Shown: positions 31,910 to 41,980, numbered from the stretch's first letter. The stretch: DNA of 64,000 nucleotides from Moraxellaceae bacterium (GCA_004173455.1 SECL01000001.1:1-64000), one strand, 5' to 3'. The notes: generated by a model from the sequence alone, not told the origin. Translations and numbers: made by a program.

Positions 31910-32013
31910 CATAGGATTAAGCAAATTTTGAAAGTTTGATGGATTAATTCCCAATATTATTGTTGATTCATGCAGTCGGCTTCGGCAGTAAGTAAATAGA
32001 AATAAAGCTGGCT

Positions 32014-32982
32014 ATGCAGATGGACGAGGATTTTATGAACGAAGATTTTATAAGTGATGATGTAACCGTAACCCCGCAACAACTGGCACAATCCATAGAT
32101 CGGTTGACCGAAAAATTAAACCAACTCACGCAAGTGTTTACCCAATTCAATACTTCAATGCTGCCGGATACGCGGGTACTCGACAGTGCCATTGCTTTTC
32201 GCTGGGAAAAAACTGAAGGCTTATTGCAGGCATCTGGTTTTATTGCTTTGCCACAACCGCAACTGATTGGCTTTGATGCACTATGCAATATTGATTTGCA
32301 GAAGAATAAAATTCGGCAAAACACCGCCCAGTTTGTAAAGGGTTATTTTGCCAATAATGTATTGTTAACCGGCGCGCGCGGCACTGGAAAATCCTCACTC
32401 ATTAAAGCCTGCTTAAATGAGTTTCACGCTTTGGGCTTGCGCGTTATTGAAGTCGAAAAAAAGTTTTTAAATGACTTACCGCGTATTGTGGCAGCTATTA
32501 ATCAGCGGCCAGAAAAATTTATTATTTTTTGCGATGATTTGTCATTTGAGGAAGGCGATACCAGTTATGCAGGCTTAAAAACCGTGTTGGATGGTTCGCT
32601 GGCAGGGCCGTCCAACAATGTACTCATTTATGCTACCTCGAATCGTAAGCATTTAATGGTGGAAAAAAACCGCGATAATCTGGAATATCATCAAAGTGCT
32701 GATGGCGAAATTCATCCCGGTGACAGCATTGAAGAAAAAGTATCACTAGCGGATCGGTTTGGTTTGCACGTGACGTTTTATAGTTTTAACCAGCAAGAAT
32801 ATTTAAACCTGATTCACTCATGGCTAAACCGCTTTGGCTGGACGGATGACGATATTCAGGCTCAGGAAAAACTGGCCTTACAATGGGCCACGCAAAAAGG
32901 TAATCGCTCAGGCCGGGTGGCCATGCAGTTTGCCAAGCACGTGGCAGGGCAGCGTCTACTACAGCAAGCTCAGACTGAATAA
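32014..32982 (+). CDS. DUF815 family P-loop ATPase
   Basis: A 322-residue AAA-type ATPase of the DUF815 family, whose function is unknown. Walker A GARGTGKS is at 120-127, the Walker B-like FIIFCDDLSFE near 170-180, and a sensor-type YATSNRKHL near 208-216. The N-terminal 60 residues are helical and acidic. A second in-frame ATG at codon 8 is possible. The gene is bracketed by two parS-type sites (31889 and 33022) and is not part of an obvious operon. Confidence 0.85.
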   Translation: MQMDEDFMNEDFISDDVTVTPQQLAQSIDRLTEKLNQLTQVFTQFNTSMLPDTRVLDSAIAFRWEKTEGLLQASGFIALPQPQLIGFDALCNIDLQKNKIRQNTAQFVKGYFANNVLLTGARGTGKSSLIKACLNEFHALGLRVIEVEKKFLNDLPRIVAAINQRPEKFIIFCDDLSFEEGDTSYAGLKTVLDGSLAGPSNNVLIYATSNRKHLMVEKNRDNLEYHQSADGEIHPGDSIEEKVSLADRFGLHVTFYSFNQQEYLNLIHSWLNRFGWTDDDIQAQEKLALQWATQKGNRSGRVAMQFAKHVAGQRLLQQAQTE

Positions 32983-33021
32983 GTGGATAGGTGGTTAACC
33001 CATAAACCATGTGGATGTGAA

Positions 33022-33037
33022 TGTTCCACGTGGAACC
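33022..33037. promoter_or_regulatory. parS: parS-type site E
   Basis: TGTTCCACGTGGAACC differs from the perfect palindrome at the last base only. It is intergenic, 40 bp after the DUF815 gene stop and about 1.1 kb from site D. Confidence 0.8.
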
Positions 33038-33095
33038 TCAAATAAATGGCTTACTCAGCGTTGATACATAGCTGTTTATTTCTTGTGGCGAACCG

Positions 33096-34010
33096 CTATT
33101 GATTCTGGGCGGACAGTAAGGTTTTATCCGCCACGGTTAAATGAAAATTTTCGACATTTTGTTGCTGGAGTACAGGATACATGAGCGCGTAGGGATCATT
33201 ATTGTGCTTAAGGCCAAGCGCGTGACCCAGTTCGTGCGCTATGGTCAGGCGCAGGTCGGCAGGGGTGCTGAACTCATAAATGTTGATCTCGCGGCCATCA
33301 TAAACTCCCTTTTCAAACTCACGCGGTACAAAGCGCGCCTGATAGCGGTTCACTGCCTGATTATAGTGATCCGCCATCTGGTTCAGGCTGTTGGCTACCT
33401 GGTTTAAGGCGCTGACCTGTTCATTGTAGTGGTCAATGGTGCGGCTGATGTCCTGTCGTTCGGCATCCAGTAGACGCTGCTGTTGCGCCAGTTGCTGGCG
33501 ATTAAATGCATCCAGATTGCCCAAGGTATTCCAGTCCTGCACAGTGCGGTTATAGCTGGCCAGCCGTTCCTTAAAAGCCCTTTCACGCAAATCCAGTTGC
33601 TGACGTTGCTGATGAAGTTGCATCTGGCGTTGCTGGTATTCACCATTGTTGCTTTGCTGGCTGGACAGTTGTTGCTGGAGTTGCTGCTGCTGGGCATGAC
33701 GCAGGTTGCTTTCAAGCTGGCGCTCATCAAAGCGTAAATTAATGCTTAAGAACGCCGCAGGATCATACACAAACAAATCCTGTCCCGTGCCCTGATGCCA
33801 GATTTCAGCAGCTTGTCTGGCTAACTCAGTTATGTCGGATTTTGGCAAGTTAAATTGCGGATCAACTTCACCAATGCGGTAATGCACGCGGGTATCAAAC
33901 GGGTGGGCAAGCTGCTGGCCAAGACTGGTATGGCGGCGCTGGGATTGTCCAGCCTGATAACCATAAACCAGTACCACCACCACCAGTAATACAGGCAACC
34001 AAGAACGCAT
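33096..34010 (-). CDS. Matrixin-like zinc metalloprotease with Gln-rich coiled coil
   Basis: A 304-residue exported or membrane-anchored protease (hydrophobic segment 5-18). The metzincin zinc site HELGHALGLKH is at 259-269, with a Met-turn ALMYP at 275-279. Between the N-terminal part and the catalytic C-terminus lies a long Gln-rich coiled coil (about 100-235). The splitting of the peptidase fold by such a coiled coil is unusual. The substrate is unknown; periplasmic location is inferred from the N-terminus. Confidence 0.8.
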   Translation of the reverse strand: MRSWLPVLLVVVVLVYGYQAGQSQRRHTSLGQQLAHPFDTRVHYRIGEVDPQFNLPKSDITELARQAAEIWHQGTGQDLFVYDPAAFLSINLRFDERQLESNLRHAQQQQLQQQLSSQQSNNGEYQQRQMQLHQQRQQLDLRERAFKERLASYNRTVQDWNTLGNLDAFNRQQLAQQQRLLDAERQDISRTIDHYNEQVSALNQVANSLNQMADHYNQAVNRYQARFVPREFEKGVYDGREINIYEFSTPADLRLTIAHELGHALGLKHNNDPYALMYPVLQQQNVENFHLTVADKTLLSAQNQ

Positions 34011-34132
34011 AGCGATTAAAAATTATAAGAAAATGTCATAGCGCTGAGTATAAAGCGGGCAGTGAACAGATTAAAGCTAAACCCCAGCCCAACACCGGAT
34101 CAAAATACAGCATTAAAAAAGCAGTCATAAAA

Positions 34133-34153
34133 AACCGCTCATTACGAGCGGTT
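34133..34153 (-). terminator. Terminator after LprI-like gene
   Basis: An 8-bp stem AACCGCTC/GAGCGGTT has a 5-nt loop, with a T run on the minus strand. It lies about 40 nt past the LprI-like stop codon. Confidence 0.8.
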
Positions 34154-34191
34154 TGACTACAACATAGAGTTACATCAGATTTGCTTAATCA

Positions 34192-34587
34192 TCAATTATC
34201 CAGCTTGCTGGTCATGCAACCTACCGTATTGCATTCACGCAGGCGGTCATTGAGCCAGTTGGTGCGGCTGGTGGTTTGATCCAGCAGGCAGGCGCTGTCA
34301 ATTACTTCACCCATATCCACGCTGTTCATGGTGCATTCGGCATCGCGTGCTTTAATCCAGCGGATCTGGGCACTGCGTAAGGTTCTTTTCTGAGTAGTGT
34401 TGAGCTTGTTGCGCAGTTGCTTATAGGTGCTGTTGAGTTCTTTATCCGCTTTTTGATACACCAGATTGTTGCAGTGAATGGCATCCAGACTATTGCGGGT
34501 ATGGTCGCAGTTATCGGCTTGTGCGATAAGGCACACTGAGGACAGGCTAAGTCCCAGTAATATTTTTTTCATGATTGCTGGCATCAT
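34192..34587 (-). CDS. LprI/DUF1311-like periplasmic protein
   Basis: A 131-residue exported protein with a signal peptide ending near AQA and a cysteine-rich helical domain (Cys at the mature N-terminus, CNN, AEC, SAC, REC, GCM) of the DUF1311/LprI type. Some family members inhibit lysozyme. The WIKARDAEC motif is characteristic. AAGGA precedes two adjacent ATGs (34587 and 34584), so the exact start is uncertain by one codon. Confidence 0.82.
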   Translation of the reverse strand: MMPAIMKKILLGLSLSSVCLIAQADNCDHTRNSLDAIHCNNLVYQKADKELNSTYKQLRNKLNTTQKRTLRSAQIRWIKARDAECTMNSVDMGEVIDSACLLDQTTSRTNWLNDRLRECNTVGCMTSKLDN

Positions 34588-34780
34588 TGTTGTCCTTAAA
34601 GGTTGTTGTGAAAATATTGATTAATCAAAGTCATTATTGGGGCTAATTATTCATGACTGATCTTTGGAATTTTAAGGGGCATTTATTTAAATATCAGTGA
34701 TCATTTGTTAACTGCATTTGCGCTGCAACCAGAACCAGCGAGGCAAGCAGGTCTATTACCTTAAAATCTACTGCCATAAA

Positions 34781-34812
34781 AAACCGCGCCTATTTTTCAA
34801 CAGGCGCGGTTT
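34781..34812 (-). terminator. Terminator after dnaK
   Basis: An 11-bp stem AAACCGCGCCT/AGGCGCGGTTT (34781-34791 with 34802-34812) has a 10-nt loop, followed on the minus strand by T residues. It lies about 30 nt beyond the dnaK stop. Confidence 0.85.
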
Positions 34813-34843
34813 TTATTTTTTACCTTAAATGTCAGGCGACCAA

Positions 34844-36799
34844 TTATTTCTTGTCGTCTTTCACTTCGGTAAACTCGGCATCAACTACACCGTCGTCGCT
34901 AGGTTGCTGCTGCTGTCCGCCCGCGTCCTGACCAAAGCTGTTTGGATCAAAACCCTGCGCACCGGCATCGCCGCCCTGTGGCTGATTCTGTTCATAGACA
35001 CGCTGCATTAACGGCAGGGAAGCCGCAGACAATGCTTCGATTTTGGCCTTGATGGCATCAACTTCATTTTCCTTGGTGGCTTGCTCTAACTCGGTAATCG
35101 CCGCATCAATTGAGGCTTTTTCTTCGTCAGTGGCTTTGTCACCCAAGTCCTTGATAGCTTTTTGCGTGCTGTGAATCAGACCATCTGCTTCGTTACGCGC
35201 TTTGGCCAAGTCCTCGAATTTTTTATCTTCTTCGGCGTTGGCTTCTGCATCACGAATCATTTGCTCAATTTCAGCATCAGACAAACCGGAGTTGGCTTTG
35301 ATCTGGATGGATTGCGCTTTACCGGTGCCTTTGTCTTTGGCAGACACGTTTAAGATGCCATCCGCGTTGATGTCAAAGGTCACTTCAATTTGTGGCATGC
35401 CACGTGGGGCAGGTGGAATGTCAGTTAAGTCAAAACGACCCAGCGATTTGTTTTGCGCAGCCATTTTGCGCTCGCCCTGAAACACTTGAATGGTTACCGC
35501 AGGCTGGTTGTCATCGGCCGTTGAGAAAACCTGTGATTTCTTGGTCGGAATCATGCTGTTTTTTTCAATGATTGGTGTCAATACACCGCCCATGGTTTCA
35601 ATGCCCAGTGTTAACGGGGTCACGTCCAATAGCAGTACGTCTTTTTTGTCACCGCCCAGCACCGCACCCTGAATTGCTGCACCCACGGCAACCGCTTCAT
35701 CTGGGTTCACGTCTTTACGTGGCTCTTTACCAAAGAATTCCTGCACTTTGGCCTGTACCAGTGGCATACGGGTCTGACCACCGACCAAAATCACATCCTG
35801 AATATCCGAGGCAGACAAGCCAGCATCTTTAAGTGCAATTTTGCAGGGTTCCATGGTGCGCGCAACCAGATCACCGACCAAACCTTCCAGTTTGCTACGG
35901 GTAATGCTAATCACCAAATGCTTAGGACCAGTAGAGTCAGCCGTAATGTACGGCAGGTTGACTTCGGTAGAGGTAGCAGAGGACAGCTCAATTTTGGCTT
36001 TCTCTGCCGCTTCTTTTAGGCGTTGCAGTGCCAATGGATCGGTTTTTAAGTTAACGCCTTCTTGTTTCTTGAATTCTTCAACCAAGAAGTCAATCAGTGC
36101 CAAGTCAAAGTCTTCACCGCCAAGGAAAGTATCACCATTGGTCGACAACACTTCAAACTGCTGTTCGCCATCGACATCCGCAATTTCAATAATGGACACG
36201 TCAAAGGTACCACCGCCAAGGTCATACACGGCAATTTTGCGGTCGCCTTCTTTTTTGTCCATACCAAAGGCAAGGGCAGCAGCAGTTGGCTCGTTAATAA
36301 TGCGCTTAACGTCTAAGCCCGCAATTTTACCGGCATCTTTGGTGGCCTGACGCTGTGCATCATTAAAGTAAGCAGGAACGGTAATCACTGCTTCAGTCAC
36401 GGTTTCGCCTAAGTAGTCTTCGGCGGTTTTTTTCATTTTTTTCAGGATTTCAGCAGAAACCTGTTGTGGCGCCAGTTTTTTGTCGTTGACGTTAACCCAC
36501 GCATCGCCATTGTCCGCTTGTACAATTTTGTACGGCACCATGCCAATGTCTTTTTGCACCACGTCATCTTGGTAACGACGGCCAATCAAACGCTTGATCG
36601 CAAACAGGGTATTTTTTGGGTTGGTCACGGCTTGACGCTTGGCGCTCTGGCCAACCAGTACTTCACCATCTTTATAGGCAATAATCGACGGCGTGGTACG
36701 CGCGCCTTCGGCGTTTTCAATGACTTTTACTTTGTCGCCTTCTAGTACAGCAACACAGGAATTGGTAGTACCTAAATCAATGCCAATAATTTTGGCCAT
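34844..36799 (-). CDS. dnaK: Chaperone DnaK (Hsp70)
   Basis: ATP-driven chaperone. The 651 residues start [21 protein letters not shown]. The ATPase domain has [11 protein letters not shown] and [10 protein letters not shown], the substrate-binding domain starts near 390, and the tail is Gln/Gly-rich with the conserved [10 protein letters not shown] end that binds DnaJ-type partners. It is preceded by GAGGAG and, 45-75 nt upstream, a sigma32-like promoter. It follows grpE; dnaJ is not in the window. Confidence 0.98.
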   Translation of the reverse strand: MAKIIGIDLGTTNSCVAVLEGDKVKVIENAEGARTTPSIIAYKDGEVLVGQSAKRQAVTNPKNTLFAIKRLIGRRYQDDVVQKDIGMVPYKIVQADNGDAWVNVNDKKLAPQQVSAEILKKMKKTAEDYLGETVTEAVITVPAYFNDAQRQATKDAGKIAGLDVKRIINEPTAAALAFGMDKKEGDRKIAVYDLGGGTFDVSIIEIADVDGEQQFEVLSTNGDTFLGGEDFDLALIDFLVEEFKKQEGVNLKTDPLALQRLKEAAEKAKIELSSATSTEVNLPYITADSTGPKHLVISITRSKLEGLVGDLVARTMEPCKIALKDAGLSASDIQDVILVGGQTRMPLVQAKVQEFFGKEPRKDVNPDEAVAVGAAIQGAVLGGDKKDVLLLDVTPLTLGIETMGGVLTPIIEKNSMIPTKKSQVFSTADDNQPAVTIQVFQGERKMAAQNKSLGRFDLTDIPPAPRGMPQIEVTFDINADGILNVSAKDKGTGKAQSIQIKANSGLSDAEIEQMIRDAEANAEEDKKFEDLAKARNEADGLIHSTQKAIKDLGDKATDEEKASIDAAITELEQATKENEVDAIKAKIEALSAASLPLMQRVYEQNQPQGGDAGAQGFDPNSFGQDAGGQQQQPSDDGVVDAEFTEVKDDKK

Positions 36800-36844
36800 G
36801 TGTATTTCTCCTCAAGATTTTGCAGTAGTGGCTGCTTGTTACTC

Positions 36845-36873
36845 AATATCGGTGTGAATTGAGTAATTTCAAG
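36845..36873 (-). promoter_or_regulatory. Candidate heat-shock (sigma32) promoter of dnaK
   Basis: Minus-strand CTTGAA (36868-36873), a 15-bp spacer and CCGATATT (36845-36852) resemble the sigma32 pattern CTTGAA/CCCCATnT. It lies in the 180-bp gap between grpE and dnaK, 46 bp before the dnaK start. Confidence 0.55.
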
Positions 36874-36979
36874 CACCTTGTGCAAAAAAAATTTAAAATA
36901 AATCGCAAATCAACATCAAAAACAACAGCATAAAATAGGGGTTAAAGCAGCAGCTTATACACAGCCACTGTGCTGGCCG

Positions 36980-37570
36980 TTATTGACCAACAGTCACCAT
37001 GGCTGGACGCAACAGGCGACCTGACAGGCTATAGCCCTTTTGCAGCACATTGGCCACTTGACCCGCTGGGGTATTGGGATCAATGCCCACCGCCTGATGA
37101 TGCTCGGCATCGAACGGTTGTCCGGCGGGATCAACCACCGTAATGCCGTGCTTTTCCAGCGCGCCCAGCAGAGATTTATGCGTCAGGCGTACCCCTTCGA
37201 TCACTGGCTGATTGACTAAATGGTCATCGGTTCCGGCGGCAGCAATGGCACGCTCAAGATTGTCGACGATATCCAGCAGGCTACCGGCAAATTTTTCCAA
37301 GGCATATTTCTTGGCGTTGTCAGTTTCGCGCTCGACCCGTTTCTGGAAGTTATACATGTCGGCATTGGCACGTGCCTTGATATCGACCATTTCAGCTTCT
37401 AGTTCGGCAATGCGTGAGTGCAGGTCGTCAGGGTTTGAGTCGTTGTTTTTATTATGCTCAGGCGCACCGGAAGGTACAAAGTCACTGTCGTTATTGACGG
37501 TATCCTGTGGGTTGATCGGCTCATTGTTGTTGGTGCCGTTTTCGGGCGTGGAATTGTCTTGGCTAGACAT
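36980..37570 (-). CDS. grpE: Nucleotide exchange factor GrpE
   Basis: Releases ADP from DnaK. With the start at 37570 it has 196 residues: a disordered acidic Asn/Pro-rich N-terminus (about 1-45), a long coiled coil (about 50-110, AELEAEMVDIKARANADMYN onward) and a compact C-terminal beta domain ending RPAMVTVGQ. GGAGG lies 6 nt before this ATG, so an ATG ten codons upstream is rejected. Confidence 0.95.
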   Translation of the reverse strand: MSSQDNSTPENGTNNNEPINPQDTVNNDSDFVPSGAPEHNKNNDSNPDDLHSRIAELEAEMVDIKARANADMYNFQKRVERETDNAKKYALEKFAGSLLDIVDNLERAIAAAGTDDHLVNQPVIEGVRLTHKSLLGALEKHGITVVDPAGQPFDAEHHQAVGIDPNTPAGQVANVLQKGYSLSGRLLRPAMVTVGQ

Positions 37571-37667
37571 GGCTGACCTCCGTTTAAAAAATTGAAACAT
37601 GTACAGTCCTTCGACCTTGCGGCGATGTTTTAACGTTGCTGTACGCTTAACTAAAACCTGTTGCTTG

Positions 37668-37695
37668 AGTGAGGGTAATCGGCCTGAAATTCAAG
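37668..37695 (-). promoter_or_regulatory. Candidate heat-shock (sigma32) promoter of grpE
   Basis: Minus-strand CTTGAA (37690-37695), a 14-bp spacer and CCCTCACT (37668-37675) resemble the sigma32 consensus CTTGAA/CCCCATnT. It lies about 98 bp upstream of the grpE start. Confidence 0.6.
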
Positions 37696-37825
37696 AAACT
37701 AATCCTATTTTTTTGGTGAGTCTGTTGGTTTTTAAACCAGCAATGTTCCAAATATGCAACAAACTGTTGATAAAAATGATCCTGACATTTAAAACCCAGT
37801 CGCTACAATGAAGCACGACTAACAA

Positions 37826-38458
37826 ATGAGACCAATGAAAATGCAAAACTTAATGATGCAAAAACTAAAAATGTTGTCCCAGCACACTGTACAAGGCACG
37901 GTACTAGCTACTGCCCTGATTATGGCAAGTGGCATCAGCATGGCGGCCACCACCGAGTACCAGATTGATTCCAAACACACCGCCACGCTGTTTAGCTGGA
38001 GTCATTTTGGTTTTTCCAATCCAACTGCCAATTTTAATGATGTACAAGGCACCATTACCGTGGATGACAAGCATCCGGAAAAATCCAGCGTGATGGTCAC
38101 TATTCCGGTCAAAAGCGTGGACAGCCATGTTGAGGCGCTGGACAAGGAGTTTTTAACTGACGCGTGGTTTAACGAAGGCAAGTATCCCAATATCACCTTT
38201 AAAAGTACCAAGGTTCAAACCAAGGACAAAAAACATTTCAAGATTACGGGTGATTTAACCGTTAAAGGCGTGACCAAGCCTGTAGTGCTGGACGCCACCT
38301 TAAATGGCATGGGCGAGCATCCGATGGCCAAAAAACAGGCGGTTGGTTTTAATGCCACCACCAGCTTTAAGCGTTCGGACTTTGGCATTGCGCAGTATGT
38401 GCCCGCAGTGAGTGATGAAATCAAGGTGAACATTACGACCGAAGCACTGGCCAAATAA
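37826..38458 (+). CDS. YceI family periplasmic protein
   Basis: A 210-residue exported lipocalin-like protein. YceI folds bind isoprenoid-type lipids. It has a signal peptide to about residue 40 (SMA), YQIDSKHTATLFSWSHFGFS at the mature start, and the family motifs FLTDAWFNEGKYPNITFKS and GDLTVKGVTKPV. The start is ambiguous: several ATGs lie within 11 codons (37826, 37835) and none has a clear ribosome binding site. It diverges from grpE. Confidence 0.9.
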   Translation: MRPMKMQNLMMQKLKMLSQHTVQGTVLATALIMASGISMAATTEYQIDSKHTATLFSWSHFGFSNPTANFNDVQGTITVDDKHPEKSSVMVTIPVKSVDSHVEALDKEFLTDAWFNEGKYPNITFKSTKVQTKDKKHFKITGDLTVKGVTKPVVLDATLNGMGEHPMAKKQAVGFNATTSFKRSDFGIAQYVPAVSDEIKVNITTEALAK

Positions 38459-38519
38459 CAGGCTGCGGCAAACGACTTAAATTAATTTTTTCAGTTTTAA
38501 TCTTTTGGTAGGAACCATC

Positions 38520-39119
38520 ATGGCCAATCCATTTTTAGACAGCATTGCAAATCGGCGTTCGATTTATCACATTGGCAAAAATGTAAGTTTATCAGCGCAG
38601 CAAATCAGTGAGCTGATTCAAACTGCCGTTGAACAAAGCCCGTCCTCCTTTAACTCACAAAGCTCGCGTGCGGTGATCCTGTTTGGTCAGGCCAATGCCG
38701 ATTTGTGGGAAATTGTGCGGGAAACCCTGCGTAAGATGGTGCCGGAAGCCGCCTTTGAAGCCACCAGCAACAAGATTTCCTCGTTTGCAGCAGGTGTAGG
38801 AACAGTGCTGTTTTATGAAGATCAGGACATTATCAAAAATCTACAGGAACAGTTTGCCCTGTATGCTGATAACTTTCCGGTATGGTCTGAACATTCAACC
38901 GGTATTGCTCAGTTTGCAGTGTGGTCAGCTTTGGCCAATGAAAACATTGGTGCCAGCCTGCAACACTACAACCCGATTATTGATGCAGACGTGGCGGCTC
39001 GTTTTGGTGTTCCAGCCAGCTGGAAGTTGCGTGCACAAATGCCATTTGGTTCGATTGAATCACCCGCCGGTGACAAGAATTACATGCAGCGTGATGAGCG
39101 CTTCAAGATTATTAACTAA
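38520..39119 (+). CDS. Nitroreductase family protein
   Basis: FMN-dependent oxidoreductase of about 199 residues. It is closest in type to the short nitroreductase branch with SIANRRSIY at the N-terminus, SSFNSQSSRAVIL and FPVWSEHSTGIAQFAVWSAL. The substrate cannot be told. The ATG at 38520 has AGGA 6 nt upstream; a TTG five codons earlier is not needed. It ends before a shared terminator. Confidence 0.88.
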   Translation: MANPFLDSIANRRSIYHIGKNVSLSAQQISELIQTAVEQSPSSFNSQSSRAVILFGQANADLWEIVRETLRKMVPEAAFEATSNKISSFAAGVGTVLFYEDQDIIKNLQEQFALYADNFPVWSEHSTGIAQFAVWSALANENIGASLQHYNPIIDADVAARFGVPASWKLRAQMPFGSIESPAGDKNYMQRDERFKIIN

Positions 39120-39174
39120 GTGCTTTTCACTCAGGCTGTTTAAGTCAGTACGGCTAAGTTAATTAGCTAAAATA

Positions 39175-39211
39175 AAAACGTCCCTGATGGCTAATTGATC
39201 AGGGACGTTTT
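39175..39211. terminator. Bidirectional terminator
   Basis: A perfect 14-bp stem AAAACGTCCCTGAT/ATCAGGGACGTTTT (39175-39188 with 39198-39211) has a 9-nt loop, between the convergent nitroreductase and esterase genes. Confidence 0.88.
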
Positions 39212-39233
39212 TGTGTTTAAAAACCGCAAAACC

Positions 39234-40961
39234 TTACTGGTGCGCAGGACTGGCGGGTAGCATTTTAGGCAATTCCAGATAACCGCTGATGTTGGCCTCG
39301 GCATGCGCTGTGCTGCTGCGGCCAAAATAGCGGCTACGGCTGCTAATCACCAGACCCAGTATTTCACCTTGTTTCAATTTGGCATTGACTGCCGGTAAAT
39401 CAATGCCTTTGGCCGGATCATCAATCGGTACCTGTAACTGGCTGAGCATTTGATTGCGATAGCGCAGTTTTTGCAGGTTGATGGGTAGCACTTGCTCATT
39501 GAGGATTTGATAGCTGCCTTTGCCCGGTGTCCAGCGTGCCAGAGACACAAACAGGGTGGGGGAGCTTTGGGCAATTGCTGGATCAGATGTATCAATATTC
39601 AGATGCAAACGCGGAATCCCAGTAAGCCATTGATCCTGAGACAGGCGTGTCAATGGCAGCAATAACGGACGCTGGCCGCCAAGTTTTGGCTGATTCCAGT
39701 TGGCTGGTAAATGCTGGGGCGTCAATAAATGCCGCAAGCGGTCAGTAGTTTTAAACAGCCACTCGTAACCACCGCCGGCATTGATGTGCAAGTCAGGCAG
39801 CGGATAGTTCACTTGAGGCTGTAATCCATCAAGGCTTTGTACCGGACTATGGTCAATGCAAACGTGCGGAATTGACTTCGCCTGTAGCGGCTGATCCTTC
39901 AGTTTGGCATCAAACCAATCGGCAATCATGGTTTGAATATTCAGCGTTTTGCCCTGACAAACCATGTTTTTACCAATGTACCACGCGGGTAGCTCAAGCC
40001 CCGGAGAATGCTGTACACCGGGTTGCAGATGGCCGCCATCGACGCCCAGCAAGCGCACATCGTGGCCAGCATGTTTTAAGCATTGATAGGCTGAAATGCC
40101 TTCATTAAATGGAAACAACACATCCCGAAAGCCCTGAATGATCAGTGCATCGGCTTGTGGGGGCTGATCCGTATCACAAAACCAGCGTGCCTGATGGGTT
40201 TTTAAGAACTGATAGGATGACGCAGAAATAGCGCCATTCTTGGTGTCCTGATAGGCCATTTTCAGTGCCGGATCAAACTTGTTCCAGTTCCACCAGTCAC
40301 CTACTACATTGAGTAAATCCAGCCAGCCGCTTTTGGGCACGCCATTGGGCGCAAGGCTATATTCCAAATTGTACCAGGTGGTGACTGGCACAATGGCCGC
40401 AATACGCTTGTCCTGTGCCGAGGCAATATACTGAACGGCGCCGCCATAGGATTCGCCAATCATACCCACGCGTGCGCCATGTTCATTGCGCGCCAGTTGC
40501 GGCAGGTGTTGTTCAGCCCAGTCAATCATGCGACTGACATCCCGACCTTCAAACTGCGGATCGGTCAGGCGAATTTTGCCACCTGTGCCATCCAGACCGC
40601 CATGCCCACGCTGATCAAAACTAATCACCCAGTAGCCGCGTTTCCATGCGGCTTCGGCACCTTGTCCGGTGGGCATAATGCTGCCATACAGGCTTAAATA
40701 CGGCCGCTTCATGCGCGACAGGCCAAAGCCATGCGTGTGAATGATTAGCGGTGCCGTTTGTCCGCGTGCAAGTTTTGGCTGATACACGGTAAACGACAGG
40801 GTAATACCATCATCGGTGGTCATGCGCATTTGATAATGGCTTTGCTTGAGGCTTCCTTGAACCGTTATTGGCAAGGGAGGCTGAAGCTGGCGTGTGGCAC
40901 AGCCACTTAAGGTCAGCAGCAGGCTTAAACCCAGCAGGTTGAGCAAGGTGCGGAATGCCAT
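39234..40961 (-). CDS. S15-type alpha/beta hydrolase lipoprotein
   Basis: A serine hydrolase of about 575 residues from the X-Pro dipeptidyl-peptidase/CocE-like group. The nucleophile is in GESYGG, a HTHGFG oxyanion region lies upstream, and a C-terminal jelly-roll-like domain (about 340-575) completes the fold. The N-terminus LLLTLSGC is a lipobox, so the protein is predicted to be lipid-anchored. AAGGA lies 5 nt before ATG 40961, so the longer reading to 41000 is rejected. Esterase or peptidase activity cannot be told apart. Confidence 0.8.
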   Translation of the reverse strand: MAFRTLLNLLGLSLLLTLSGCATRQLQPPLPITVQGSLKQSHYQMRMTTDDGITLSFTVYQPKLARGQTAPLIIHTHGFGLSRMKRPYLSLYGSIMPTGQGAEAAWKRGYWVISFDQRGHGGLDGTGGKIRLTDPQFEGRDVSRMIDWAEQHLPQLARNEHGARVGMIGESYGGAVQYIASAQDKRIAAIVPVTTWYNLEYSLAPNGVPKSGWLDLLNVVGDWWNWNKFDPALKMAYQDTKNGAISASSYQFLKTHQARWFCDTDQPPQADALIIQGFRDVLFPFNEGISAYQCLKHAGHDVRLLGVDGGHLQPGVQHSPGLELPAWYIGKNMVCQGKTLNIQTMIADWFDAKLKDQPLQAKSIPHVCIDHSPVQSLDGLQPQVNYPLPDLHINAGGGYEWLFKTTDRLRHLLTPQHLPANWNQPKLGGQRPLLLPLTRLSQDQWLTGIPRLHLNIDTSDPAIAQSSPTLFVSLARWTPGKGSYQILNEQVLPINLQKLRYRNQMLSQLQVPIDDPAKGIDLPAVNAKLKQGEILGLVISSRSRYFGRSSTAHAEANISGYLELPKMLPASPAHQ

Positions 40962-41037
40962 AAAATTCCTTTTTATAGCAGCCATGCTTAGAAGAAACAT
41001 GGCGTTGAAGAGTCAAAATAGAAAATAAACGACAGCA

Positions 41038-41901
41038 TTATTTTGCGTTGATAGTGGTGCCCATGGCTTGTCCCATGGTCACCTGACTGCCGGCTTCAAA
41101 CGGTGCCAGCCAGTTAATTTTACTGTTTTCAAACAGCACAATGGCGGTAGAACCCAAGTAAAAACGACCCAGCTCAGCACCTTTTTCAAGCGATAAATCA
41201 TGCGTGCGATGTTCCAGCTTGCCGGATGGCTTGATTTTGCCGGTGGCCACACATTCGATGCCTGCCACAATCATGGCACCCACCAGCACCACGGCCATAC
41301 GACCCACGCTGGTGTCAAACAAGCACACCAAACGCTCGTTACGGGCAAACAATGCAGGCACATTTTCAGCAGTGACCGTATTAACAGAAAACAGCTCACC
41401 CGGCACATAAATCGTATCGGTTAAGCGTCCGGCAAATGGCATATGCACGCGGTGGTAATCTTTGGGCGACAAATACACGGTGGCAAATTCGCCACCCACA
41501 AAATGTTGCGCCAGCGCTGTGTCACCAATCAGTTGATTGAGGGAAAAACTTTGTCCCTTGGCCTGAAAAATTTCATCGCCTTCAATTTTGCCCAGTTGTG
41601 AAATCGCGCCATCGGCAGGCGATACAATGCTGATCGGGGAAGCATCAATAGGCCGCGTACCGGCTTTAAGCGCACGGGTAAAAAATTCATTAAACGAGCC
41701 AAATTGCTTGAGCTGCTGGATTTCGGCCAGACTCATATCAATTTGATAACGGTCATGAAACAGCTTAATAAATGCATGTTTGACCAAGGGGTTTTTACTG
41801 GCAGCCAATGCACCGACCAAGCGGCTCAACCCATGTTGCGGTGCCAAATGTTGAAAACGAATAAATGCCTTGTCTTTAAAACCTTGCTTTTGCGATGTCA
41901 T
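41038..41901 (-). CDS. psd: Phosphatidylserine decarboxylase proenzyme
   Basis: Makes phosphatidylethanolamine at the inner membrane. The 287-residue proenzyme carries the self-cleavage motif LGST (249-252), which yields the pyruvoyl group on Ser251. The [18 protein letters not shown] segment and the [10 protein letters not shown] histidine motif are intact. Length and order are normal. The gene runs in the same direction as the rhodanese gene upstream. Confidence 0.95.
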   Translation of the reverse strand: MTSQKQGFKDKAFIRFQHLAPQHGLSRLVGALAASKNPLVKHAFIKLFHDRYQIDMSLAEIQQLKQFGSFNEFFTRALKAGTRPIDASPISIVSPADGAISQLGKIEGDEIFQAKGQSFSLNQLIGDTALAQHFVGGEFATVYLSPKDYHRVHMPFAGRLTDTIYVPGELFSVNTVTAENVPALFARNERLVCLFDTSVGRMAVVLVGAMIVAGIECVATGKIKPSGKLEHRTHDLSLEKGAELGRFYLGSTAIVLFENSKINWLAPFEAGSQVTMGQAMGTTINAK

Positions 41902-41980
41902 ATCTGTTGTGCCGTATGCTGTTTTGCCATGTGCTGGCCTGTCGGGTTTTGAATGAGAACAGTGTGATCCAAATACTGGA

